This document shows, one piece after another, positions 24,165 through 34,800 of a stretch of DNA of 64,000 bases. The stretch is from assembly GCA_000469685.2 (NCBI GenBank), contig LS997567.1:6217374-6281373 (forward strand). Direction: 5' to 3'. The notes under the pieces are model-generated. The model was not told the origin of the DNA. It ran no database searches and saw only the letters and a list, made by a program, of their open reading frames with translations. The position numbers and the translations under genes were made by a program. Numbering within the stretch: the stretch's first letter is position 1; the number at the start of each line of letters is the position of its first letter. This DNA is from Haemonchus contortus (taxonomy: Eukaryota; Nematoda; Chromadorea; Rhabditida; Trichostrongylidae).

Positions 24165-26278
24165 AGGAAGATCGCCGCTAAGCTGTTCATTGAGAAAAGA
24201 CTTAGCCACGCAATCGAAAACAGATCTGGCCAGGTACTTAAAAACAAAGGCACCCTGCCGCGAGAAAAATACACTCCGCGACCTCAATCTGGCGAAGAGT
24301 GTGTATTTTGCGGCAGAAACAATCACAGCTCAATGGAATGTCGAACAGTGACGGACCAGAACAGTCGCCGTAAATCATTAAAAGAGGGCAACAGATGCTG
24401 GAAGTGTGGCTCAAGCAAACACAATAGCTACGATTGTCAAAAACCAGACTGTAACCTTTGCGGACAAAAACATCATCCTAGTTTGTGCTTTAAAAAAGAG
24501 AGAGCCTCTTCTGGGCATAATTACCCTCCCAGAAACGCTGATCAGAGGAATACAGATGCGGAACAAACCTCATCTAAGCCATATTTTACCCAAAACAGGG
24601 ATCAAAGACCAAATTACGGTACCCAGCGAAGGAGATTCAACAATAACCTACATGCGGAATCAGAGGTAACTCAACGCTCCATATCAGAGCAAAATCACAT
24701 TTCATCACAACACGTTCTGATGACAGCCGAGGGTTACCTTTGGAGCTTTAAAAAGCAGGAATACGTCAAGGCGTTATTCTTTTTCGATTCCGGAGCACAA
24801 AAAACGGTAATTGAAGAACGCTTAGCCAATGAATTAGGACTACCGAAATACTCCACGGAGATTTGCACTATGTCTGGCATCGGAGGCCATATTGAAAACT
24901 TTAAAAGTGACATAGTGCTAACAAGAATAAATACAGCTTTCGGGGAAGAAATTGAGCTCAAGATTCAGACAAAACCTGTTTTAACGAATGGGTTCCCAAG
25001 TGTGAAACTAACCACAGCTGATGTCACGTTTTTGAAAGAAAACAACATCTATCTAGCCAATTCGAAACTCCGTGGTGAGCATCAAAAGCCTCACATCCTT
25101 GTTGGTTTAGATTATTATCACGACCTTGTATCCGGTCAAAATCATACACAAAAAACACCGTCAGGCTTGCATATCACAAAAACCGTGTTCGGACCAACCG
25201 TATACGGCAAAGGACTTCTGACAGCAGAGAATCTAGTCAATAGTACCTATCACGGACTTACGGCCGTACTTGAGCCAAGCGAGCAGGAAATGCTGCAAAA
25301 AATGTTTGAACTAGATGGTCTTGGCATCACAGAAGATGAATGCCATAAGGATGACAAGATTTATAACTATTTGGACCAGTATTCTAAGTTAGTATCTTTC
25401 AGAAACGGTCACATAACTGCACCTTTCCCTCTGAAAGAGAGCATCTCAGAATTAGAGGACAACTACAGTGTAGCAGTTCGGCGACTCGAATCCCTTCAAA
25501 AAACTCTGCAGAAAAACCCCGAACAACGAGGATGGTACTGCAAAATCCTTCAAAAATACGTTGAAGAAAATACAATTGAATCCTTCTTGACAGCCGAAAA
25601 GGGGGCGGTCGGAACATACTACATGCCACATTCAGGAGTGTGGAAACCAAGCAAACAAGTGCCATTAAGGATAGTTTTCGATGCATCATCGAAGAGGAGA
25701 AACAAACCTTCCCTCAATGACGTAATTCACAAAGGTGAATCGTTTATCAATAAAATCCATGATATTCTGCTCGCTTCGAGAACAAAAAAGATCATCCTAA
25801 TGTGTGATATCGAGGCCGCATTCACACAAATTCGTCTCGTAGACTCTCATAAAGACCTCTGCAGATTTTTGTGGGTCAAAAATATCAACCTACCACCTAC
25901 TAGAGAAAATCTAATCCACTATAGGTTTAAAAGGCTTCCATTCGGTGTGACTGCCTCACCGAGCATACTTAATATGGCGCTCACATCGTTTCTAATCAAC
26001 GAGGGTTCTACGCTAGCAAACGAAATTGTGAGCAACCTGTATGTGGACAACATCATGATGCAGGCAGAGACTCCAGAAGAAGCCATACAAAAATACAGAG
26101 AATCCAAAAAACTGTTTGAAAAAATCGGCATGAACTTGAGGGAATATGTCTCAAATTCACGTGAGGTCAACTCTCGAATACCAGAAATCGACAAGCTCCA
26201 GGGCACCTCGATGAAAATTCTTGGGGTGAACTACAATACAGAACAAGATTCGTTCTCTATCATAACGAATTCCCGGCC
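24165..26278 (+). pseudogene. BEL/Pao knuckles-protease-RT, 3' truncated
   Basis: Downstream of the frameshift the frame is open to the element's right end. The conceptual protein has two CX2CX4HX4C knuckles and a third, variant one by 24.48 kb. It has a protease motif ALFFFDSGAQ near 24.79 kb. The RT blocks include VFDASSKR, CDIEAAFTQIRL, FGVTASP and the catalytic YVDN box near 26.04 kb. Translation stops just after RT, where the element joins the host repeat, so RNase H and integrase are absent. The best internal ATG is at 24333, but homology starts before it. Confidence 0.88.
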
Positions 26279-26625
26279 CAGCTTACTGTAACTAGCTCTG
26301 CACATTAGCACCCAACTCGTCGTAGTCCTGCATTTAAATGTGTTGTGGCCGGAACCGAAAGGGCGCAAAGGGCCTCCCCAGAGTTCTTGAAAGGTTCACA
26401 GGCAAAATGTGACCTTCCAGGGCATAACCCTATTTCATTACACTAATTCTTATCCGTTAACTATACGAGGCATGGAGCCGGTCAAAGACACGGAGGGGTT
26501 GATAGAAGAAACACGGGGATAACCTGATACATTTTTGGAGACAGCGCGCAAGTTATACTGCGCCTCAATGAAAATACCAAGGTACAGCCGCGCACACACG
26601 GCGGAGGAATCTCATTGCACACGCT

Positions 26626-26795
26626 GGCTGCTTTCATAGTCCACGATTTGGCGAGCGACCAGTCGCGCGACCGGCCGCGGACCCATCTAGCGAACGACCG
26701 AGCGACCAGTCGCGCGATCGCGCCATGGCTAGCGCCGCCCCCTCGACCAATCGCGCGACTGGTCGCTCGCCAAATCGTGGACTATGAAAGCAGCC
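26626..26795. mobile_element. 170-bp palindromic element with perfect 45-bp arms
   Basis: Arms 26626-26670 and 26751-26795 are exact reverse complements, beginning GGCTGCTTTCATAGTCC. The 80-bp centre repeats the GCGACCAGTCGCGCGA word. No matching target duplication is seen, because both flanks are in the rearranged third block. Confidence 0.88.
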
Positions 26796-27261
26796 TCTCG
26801 CTTTGCAGCACTCTGCGGCCTACGCACGAAAAAGCTTGGGTGAACTCATTACGCTTCTTCTCTGCGTGAACGCAGTTCTAAATACAACACAAAAATACAA
26901 GCTGAAACAGGACACACTTTGGCAAACTGGTCGAATGATGCCTAGTTTCGACGGACGCGCGCAACGAAGCACACCCTGTGCAATGAGCTTCCTCCTCCGT
27001 GTGCCCGCGGCTGCCCTTTGGTATTATCATTGGGCCGCAGTATAACTTGCGCGCTGATTCCAGAACGACAAAATGCTATTTTGATACGCAAATTCTCGAC
27101 ATATATGACACGCCAAAAAGGCCCTTGCACAAGGACATGGGGCTGGGTGGTGGCAAAGTTAAGGGGTTACTGCAAGAGCTGTAGTGCACGTACTGAATTT
27201 TCATTTTTGCAATCCTATGAGGGATACTGGACCTCCGGTATCAGTGATGTGATAATGTAAG

Positions 27262-27800
27262 GTATGACGAAACTATACCAGGTTTAATGGAAATCCGCGT
27301 GATTTCCTCATCTGCTTTCCCTGGCGTACATGCTTATGGAAGAGCCATTATGATCGCTCTGCAGACAGATGTTGAAGACAGTTTGGAAGTCTTTGCAATA
27401 CTTTTACTCTAGATTTCTCATTATGCTTTGTTCTTACGCAACCATTACGACGGAGAATGCCATTCAATAACTAGGTTTAACAAAGTTGATCATGTTAGTC
27501 ATTTACTGACAATTATAGTCTTTCTCCCGCAGTTCAGAAGCAAGGTCTGCAGAGGAAAATGTATTCCATCTGCTATTTGAGGCGTTTACTGCAATGGATG
27601 TGTTCACGCGGGAGTACCGTGCGATTGGAGCGCTTTATCTCTGCATTCCTCTCGCCTCCTACGTCTCCATTGCAGCATCGCTCTCTCACACTGAGGCTCA
27701 GCTCTCCCTGCAACAAGGTATAAAAGAGCGGCGCAAATGGCCAGATTTGCTTACTAGTCGATCGTGAGCAGTTCCGAAAAAATTCGAGAAATTGAAAAAG
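27262..27800 (+). repeat. left arm of a large inverted repeat
   Basis: Related to 14.70-15.19 kb of the 4.4 kb block (GACGGAGAATG, GGTTTAACAA, the TATA site). Repeated in reverse at 29.19-29.76 kb, leaving a spacer of about 1.4 kb. Confidence 0.75.
27719..27726 (+). promoter_or_regulatory. TATA box in the left inverted arm
   Basis: The TATAAAAG site with the same flanks as at 15108, in a copy that has drifted elsewhere. Confidence 0.5.
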
Positions 27801-28428
27801 GGAAGAAGTCTGGATGATACTCACGTGGTCGGGAGCAGAGTCTGAAAGTAAGAGAAAAAATCGTAATATAGGACTGGCAAGCTGGTGAGACCAACCCCAT
27901 CTTTACAAAAAAAAACACAAAATAGGAGGTAGGCCAGGAGACTTGCACATTTTACTGACCAAACAGTAGTTATTTTACTGGTCACGGATGTGAAATTGAC
28001 TTTACTCTTCTCTGATTTCAACGTCGTTCAGAGGTTACTGCGGACGGCAGTTTAAGTCCTTCAACGCAAAGTATATGCCAACGATTATCGATTGCTACGC
28101 GACGCATACGCGCACAGAAGCACACAGCCACACTCGCTTCCTCACTGTGCTACCCTTTTTGCCCATTCTGATCACTTGATCCTTAGCCCACTCCCTTCTA
28201 CGAGCTTATTCTTCGTGTTCTGGAAAGTATCCGTTTTCAGTTTATAATCATTCAATATACCCGCTCCAAAGTGGTGTTAGGGTATCAGCAAATGACATTG
28301 CTTGATTGCACAGGCAAGTCAAATCCGCTGTAGAATACTGTACGAGTTGGTCTTCACAATCCTTCAAAGTGATTCAATCCAATCAGTTACATTCTATGAT
28401 AATATAGGTTCCGGAAGAAACCGAATAC

Positions 28429-28927
28429 GGTGCTAAGGGAGTTGGGGGGGGGGGCACGCGGCGGCGCGGCGCCTTCTCATGTCTGCGCCCTCTACGGCGA
28501 GATAGTGGGCCAGGAAGGGTAGGCGAGCCCGTAATGGTGTTTAGGGACATTTCATAGCTCTTTTATGGTATAACTGCGTATTTTTCACCTAATTTTAGTA
28601 AGGGGAGGGGCTCCGGGGTGGGTGAGCCAATTGGACGTTCAGCATTCATCTCTTCTCAGCTTTTTGCACGAGATAACCATCTCACCCACCCCGGAGCCCC
28701 TCCCCTTCCTAAAAATAGGGTTTTATCGGCTCAGAAGAGAAGTATCCACAATATACAAGCATATATTATGTGCCAAGATGTAATTTGTTTTGAATCACGA
28801 GACACTTCAGTACAACTTCACCATCCCTTCCCAGACTCAGCTCCAGTACTACTATCTCGCCGTAGAGGGCGCAGACATGAAAAGGCGCGGCGCCGCCGCG
28901 TGGCCCCTCCCAACTCACTTAGCACCC
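28429..28927. mobile_element. double fold-back element
   Basis: Outer arms 28429-28507 and 28851-28927 share TGTCTGCGCCCTCTACGGCG. Inner arms 28588-28626 and 28681-28719 share CTCCGGGGTGGGTGAG. One hairpin is nested in the other. No coding potential beyond chance. Confidence 0.85.
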
Positions 28928-29189
28928 CGAATACTTCACTCGTTATTATTTTCATGAAACCCGGAGTGGTGTATTGATTCACACACGGTGTATTTTTTTT
29001 TTGTTTGTGGCTTCTAATCTGCATATTGTCAGGTGTGTGAAATACGCACACTTCATACCTATAATTTGTGATTTTTTAGAAAGGATGATAAAATACTCAC
29101 TGCATCCAACTGTTTTCGACAACTTCCCTGTTCAATTCTGCACCTGATGAAATAACTCTTTCTTCCTTCCATTTTTACGTTTCAGATGA

Positions 29190-29757
29190 TGTTCCCAATT
29201 CAGGCGAATATAGTTCTAAGATCTCCTTTTTTCAACTTCTCGAATTTTTTCGGGATTGCTCACGATCGACTAGTAAGCAAATCTGGCCATTTGCGCCGCT
29301 CTTTTATACCCTTTTGCAGGGGAGAGCTGAGCCTCAGTGTGAGAGAGCGGTGCTGCAATGGAGACGTAGAAGGCGAGAGGAATGCAGAGATAAAGCGCTT
29401 CAATCGCAGAGTTACCCCCTCGCGGAAACATTTATTGTAGTAAAACACCTTAAATAACAAGTTGAAATGCTTTTTTCCCTGGTGAACCTTACTTTTGAAC
29501 TACAGCGAGAGACTAAGTTGGTCGGCAAAATGGCTACCTTGAACAAATTTGTGGGATGCTTTCCCTCTCTTAGACCTTACTTCTGAGGTACCGGGTAGTG
29601 AGAATAAGTTTGTCAGTAAACTGTCTGTAAACTTGATCAACTTTATTAAATCTACTCATTTGTCGACATTATCCGTCCTAGGGATTGCGTAAGACCAAGG
29701 TGCGGTGAGAAGTTTTGAGTAAATGTAATCCAGAGGTTTTCAAACCGACTTCAGCAC
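29190..29757 (-). repeat. right arm of a large inverted repeat
   Basis: Reverse complement of 27.26-27.80 kb with many substitutions. Ends just before the Tc1-type MITE at 29794. Confidence 0.75.
29301..29308 (-). promoter_or_regulatory. TATA box in the right inverted arm
   Basis: The same TATA site on the minus strand, mirroring 27719. The two promoters point towards each other across the 28.4-28.9 kb fold-back. Confidence 0.5.
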
Positions 29758-29793
29758 TCAGTTGCATAGCGAACCGAAGGACCCTTCCACATA

Positions 29794-30301
29794 CAGTAGC
29801 GCTCAAAAGTATTCGGCCAACTTCAACTTGCCGTAACTTTTTTCCCAGTGGAGCAAATCTCATAAAATTTTGATATGTTCAGTTGAAGCATATTCTACAC
29901 TGTCCAACACTTTTTGACCGCAAAGCAGCCATATCCACATACTAATGGTTAGGGGTTTGTAGACTATGCTGGAAGCAACTTTGTGACGTCTGCAGTTATT
30001 CGGACCTTATGTACGTTTTTCTTCTCTTCTGGGTTCGACATTAGTGCTCGTACGCCTAAGACATGGCAAAAAATAAAGGACTCCTAAAAGGACCACCATT
30101 CGTAATTCCAGTCGATTTTTTGCTTAAGCCCTTTCGGATATCTGGAACATCTTCAAAATGCAGGTTAATAGTGGTAAATATTCACACTACACTAGTGCTA
30201 CACATACTAAAATTTCGCTTGATCAGATTCAGTAGGAAAGAAGTTACGACTGCAAATTATAACTGAAGAAGCATTTCGCCGAATACTTTTGAGCGCTACT
30301 G
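29794..30301. mobile_element. Tc1/mariner-type MITE
   Basis: 24-bp perfect TIRs starting CAGTAGCGCTCAAAAGTATT, flanked by TA on both sides (29792-29793 and 30302-30303). 508 bp long. A 67-codon frame in the middle (MAKNKGLLKG) is too short for a transposase and may be a remnant. Confidence 0.93.
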
Positions 30302-30303
30302 TA

Positions 30304-31045
30304 TATGTACACAAGAAAACTCAAATTGGGAAGTCATGACACTTACATCGAGCCTGCTACAGTTCTACCATGCCTCACATTATAACATTATCTTTTTTTG
30401 ATTCTGTACTGCTCCATGCCTTCGTCAAGCCCACTGGATTGCTTTTAATACTTTTCTGCTGTGATTTTTGCGCATAGTAAATAATGGGTGGTTCTCTGTT
30501 TTACAGCTAAACAAACAGCAATGGCTTCGTGAAGAATGCGTCAGCTCCTGCAGCAGTTTTGAACCTTCAGATGCCTTTTCCTGCCTACCTTGAAGGCATT
30601 GGTTACGATATTTTGTGGTATCTAGCTTTACTAATAATAATGAAACTGATAGCCTAGAATAGCGCAAAAGTGGCAAGTAAAACGCGGAAATTTGCGCCCT
30701 TAAAGGAATAGAAGGCCTCAAAAAAGAAAACTGGAGGATGGACAACAGCGTGGCTACAAAAGTTGCATGGAAGTGGTATTTAGACGAGTTGTATAAATGT
30801 GTGTGCCATTGCGACTGCTGGCTACAGTCGTTGCCTGCGCGCGACGCGTGGGTCCCGGTACGAATGATGAAACCTCTTTGGCATCTAGAGCGCCGTGAGA
30901 GTTCATACGCCTTCGAGTGTCAACGTCGCCCATGAGGCGCTTTTCGAGAACCTTGCTACGCCCTATCTAGGCCGTCTTTCGACCCGACAGCGTTCCTTAT
31001 CAATTGAGAAACTTTATCCTTTGTGAACTAAAAAAGGAAAAAAGG
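30304..31045. other. no gene seen
   Basis: Spacer between the Tc1-type MITE and MITE copy C. It holds a GACGCGTGGGTCC-like word also seen in the TTAA family, but no full element. Confidence 0.5.
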
Positions 31046-31054
31046 AGGAAGTCC

Positions 31055-31312
31055 GGGTGTGGAGCGTTAGGAACGAAAAGGTCGCGTCGCGGTGAGAGGG
31101 GCGTCGCGCACGAAGGAATGTAACAGGATGCAGCAGTTGGTAAGAAATACATGAACAAAAGTACTGATAGTAAAATTATGCATAAAATAATGATCGCATA
31201 TCGATTGAGCTGTGTGGAGAACGTTAGAGCTGTAATAACGGCGACTGAGTGGTCCGCGACAGCCGCGTGCGGCGAATCGATAACCCAAAATCGTTCCTAA
31301 CGCCCGTCTCCC
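31055..31312 (-). mobile_element. 258-bp MITE, 9-bp-TSD family, copy C
   Basis: Reverse orientation. Perfect duplication AGGAAGTCC at 31046-31054 and 31313-31321. Confidence 0.92.
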
Positions 31313-31321
31313 AGGAAGTCC

Positions 31322-31842
31322 CTGTCCAAAATAACCTCAGAATCAATCGTTGTGCGTTAATTTTACCTCCACTGACCACTTGTAAAATAGCAACAGCTTG
31401 AGATATACATACAAATATTTATTATTAAAGTAGCTTGTAAAAAGTTTTTGTAAAGCCTCAAAACATGTGCTCAATGCGCACATAACGTTCGCCATGAAAC
31501 AAACAGTAAAGGACCATACTATTCAAATGATATGTGAAATCATCAAAGTTATCAGCTCCGTGAATAGTCACAGATTTTTGACATACATACAGTATGACAC
31601 TCGGTTATAATTGCTATAGCCAATTTTCGATCTACTCGAACTACTATAATCATGTGAAAATACTTAATTAACTCTAAATTACAATAATAAGCTCAACACT
31701 TTACAATTTGGTTATTCACTTATGCATATCACAACGATACCCACAACAAAATAATAAGAGTGCATGTTAGACTCGAAAGGAGGAGTAATTCTGATAGAAA
31801 GCATCGCGAAATTTCCTACTCGCTCTTTCCTTCTCCTTCTAT
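31322..31842 (-). other. likely gap-2 3' UTR and downstream spacer
   Basis: AT-rich, with no coding frame of note. An AATAAA on the minus strand at 31423-31418, about 420 nt after the stop codon, is a reasonable poly(A) signal. A second possibility lies nearer the stop but lacks the canonical hexamer. Confidence 0.35.
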
Positions 31843-34800
31843 CTATCGAGGCACAACCATAATCGTCGGTGTAGTCGTCGTCGTGACAGCCACCGCCGTA
31901 GCATTAACACGATGTAAGTCGACGGATCCAACCGATTCATAGCTCTCACCGGATGCGTCGATGAGATTACGCTAAATAGCATGAATGAGGAAAGTATAAC
32001 TGGAAAAAGGAAAAAAATCGGGGGGAATCATGTTGAAGCGTTTTGATAGACATGTATATGCCTCGGCAATCGAAAGGTCAAACTACGAAAAAACCAAGCT
32101 CTATTGGCGGCATTGTCTCGTATACGTGACATTAGGCTCGAGCGACATATTGCGCGACGAGGCAACTAGCTAAGAATCGCCGCACTCTGTGGGCGGAATG
32201 TTTCGCACATCAAGTAATCTCCTGTCGAGCGCCAAGAGGGATGCATCCTGGCGTGCGTACCTTAGCTTTTACCGACCTAACCACACCCCGGATCAGTGAA
32301 TCATCTTTTGATGACTTTTCTGGTCGAACAGAGAAAGAAGGGAACTTGGAAAAGAGGCGTGACGCCGCCCATCCCCATCGCTCATTGATTTCTGGCTAGA
32401 TGTCTCGTTGCGTGGCGTGAAATTCAAAGATAACACATTTTACCCCAGCATTAAGTAATATAGATTTTAATCCAAGGGTTTTGAGCATTGTATCACACAG
32501 TTACGAAAACACGAAAACATTCAAATGTGGTACTTATTGTACAAATTAAAAAAAGCACGATAGGAAACTACCTCACTCTTATTCTGTTCAAGTGCCGGAC
32601 ACGTAGCTGCCACATGCCGTTTCAAGATTTCATTTTCTCGAATCAACCGCTCTATTTCTCGTTTTTGATGTTCGATGATTTCCTGAAAATAAAGCTATGA
32701 TTTTCTTGGAAGAAAATTCGATAAGTATTTAGGTGTAGGGCCATTCGCTTTCGCACCCTTGTCTGATCTCTCTCAGTGAGAAAATGCCACACTGGCAAAT
32801 TCCTCTTCTATACCTAATTTTTGCATAGGACCTTCACCTTATCAAATCTAATGCTTATCCTCTCCTTAGGCTAAAGCCAAAAACCCATTCCCACTCGCAC
32901 ATTATCGTTCCGAAGTACCACTACAGCCCCACTAGCCGACGCTCCATCTTTCTCTGCGCTCTAGCCATTAGCGCTAGAGACGCAGAACTTAGTGAGTCGA
33001 CCGCGCCCAACTAAACTTTCACCGGAAACTCCTAGGATTCTAAGACTCTATAAAAACATTCTAATACCAAATTATTCAAAAAACTAACCAAATGTTTCTG
33101 CTGCTCGTACGATGGACCGTTCCAATTCTCACGAACGTTAGGAGATCTGAAGATCGATGTATTGGGATATTGATAATCGGATCGATATTGATAATTATAC
33201 GTAACTGCTTTCAAATTGACGTTAGTCCAACATGGCTATGAGTAATGGTGTGGACCACTATCTACCCACCCCGAATCCCCTCCAAAATCTGCTCTGCTTT
33301 TTTAGTCACTGAATACGGAACTAGCACAACGAAGCGATTATGGCCAAAAGTAAAACCAAGTAATGTAAATGATGAAGGGTGTAAGATCCCTCATCCTTTT
33401 GCCCCTGGTAGCAGCAAAATAGCGCTGGAGCACATTTGCACTTTTTCTTCGTATCAAAACAAATTACCGATCCCAGTCGTCCGGAACCACATCGATCACA
33501 GTCGGTCTCAACATGATTGAATTCCGTGTGGCTCTCGGGTTCGTTCTGAAGAAAGCCCAAAGATATTTGCTTACAACAATTCAATCAATATCTATCAATA
33601 ACTCATCACCCAACACTACTCACCTGGGTAGGCTAGTTTTTCCACTAAGGCTACTACGTTGCGAGTCACAATCAGGTGGAATGGCGTACACCTGAATACA
33701 CAATTCGAACTCATGGACTCTCATAGAAACTCGTAAATTTACTTACTGGTTGGTGTGACGTGTTATTATGCATATCTGGATGATAGGGAGGGGGACTCAA
33801 CCTCCTATAGCCACCCATTCCAGAGGGGCCTGGGTGAACGTCAGGGAATCCCGATGAACTGCTGTACATCGATGAACTGGCATTGAACGCTGGATTCGAG
33901 ATCGACAATGCTGTTGTTCGATCGATTGGGGATGAGGAGGAGGAATTACTGTAATGACAAGTTCTTAGCTTATTACGAGTAATACTGAGGACAGTAGCCA
34001 GTCTTACCTGCTTTGGTTATTGCTGTGGTATCCACTGGAGGCTGGTTGGCTACCAGGTGGCGAGTCATCGCAACGTCGGCGAGTCTTTCGTGTACGAGTT
34101 CGATCCGTTAGCGACTACAAAATAAGGGAATATGGTAACTTGTTAGTTATTGGCTGAAGTTCTATCGTCTCTATCCAGAAATTTGGAGAAAAGTTCGAAT
34201 TGCTTAGAAGTTAGAGTAGCAGAATCTAAAAAGTTTTCAGAATCAGATCCCTCACCCCAACAACTTCAGTCTCGCTATCCGTATCCCTGGCATCGCCACT
34301 GCTTGATGTCTTTTCACTGACATGACTGCTGGAAGTGCCAGTTTCGCCACTCAGTCTTGTCAGCTGACGTGTAGAGCTCTGTAAAAAACCGACTAAGATG
34401 GAACACGTACAGACTTGTAACCAGTTGAGCATATATCACTCGTGGTACACCACGCAGTTGGCTTCACATACTTGAAATGCCGTACTGAGTACATAATCGT
34501 CGTTGGTGAACAGATGATGAGCAGGTCGATTACGAGTAATCACCGTAGCCTGACCAGTTGGTGGAGTGGAACGGTACGCTGGCACGTTCTCATTTCGTGG
34601 CCTGAAAACCGCTAGTTCATTTTCAACAGACCACGATAAAACTTTTTAGACCATGACGACTGACCTCAGGATCTGGTTTGGACTATTCTCGTAGTCACTA
34701 CTGTTTTGATGACAGACAGGGGATTGCATTACTCCAGAAGCCGATAAATGTGATCGCCGATTGTGTTCGTGTAAATCCAGTAGGATTTCTCGAAGTTCGG

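Larger units (their letters stand above)
22823..26278 (+). mobile_element. BEL/Pao LTR-type retrotransposon, LTR-less and 3'-truncated
   Basis: The element carries a gag-like region, three CCHC-type knuckles, an aspartic protease (FDSGAQ) and a reverse transcriptase, in the order typical of BEL/Pao. RNase H, integrase and both LTRs are missing. It is flanked by CAGCT on both sides (22818-22822 and 26279-26283). It interrupts the third copy of the 4.4 kb block, whose intact sequence has a single CAGCT at the same point. The coding part is decayed (see gag and pol entries). Confidence 0.9.
22226..27055. repeat. 4.4 kb block, copy 3, broken and rearranged
   Basis: 22,226-22,822 and 26,279-26,622 match the left part of copies 1 and 2 and are split by the BEL/Pao element. 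After a palindromic insertion (26,626-26,795) the match jumps to fragments from elsewhere in the block. At 26,945-27,055 it reappears inverted, giving a hairpin with 26,530-26,622. The remainder of the block is absent. Confidence 0.8.

Noticed and set aside
29794..30301. Possible transposase in the Tc1-type element
   Set aside because: Only 67 codons open, no DDE motif; treated as a MITE.
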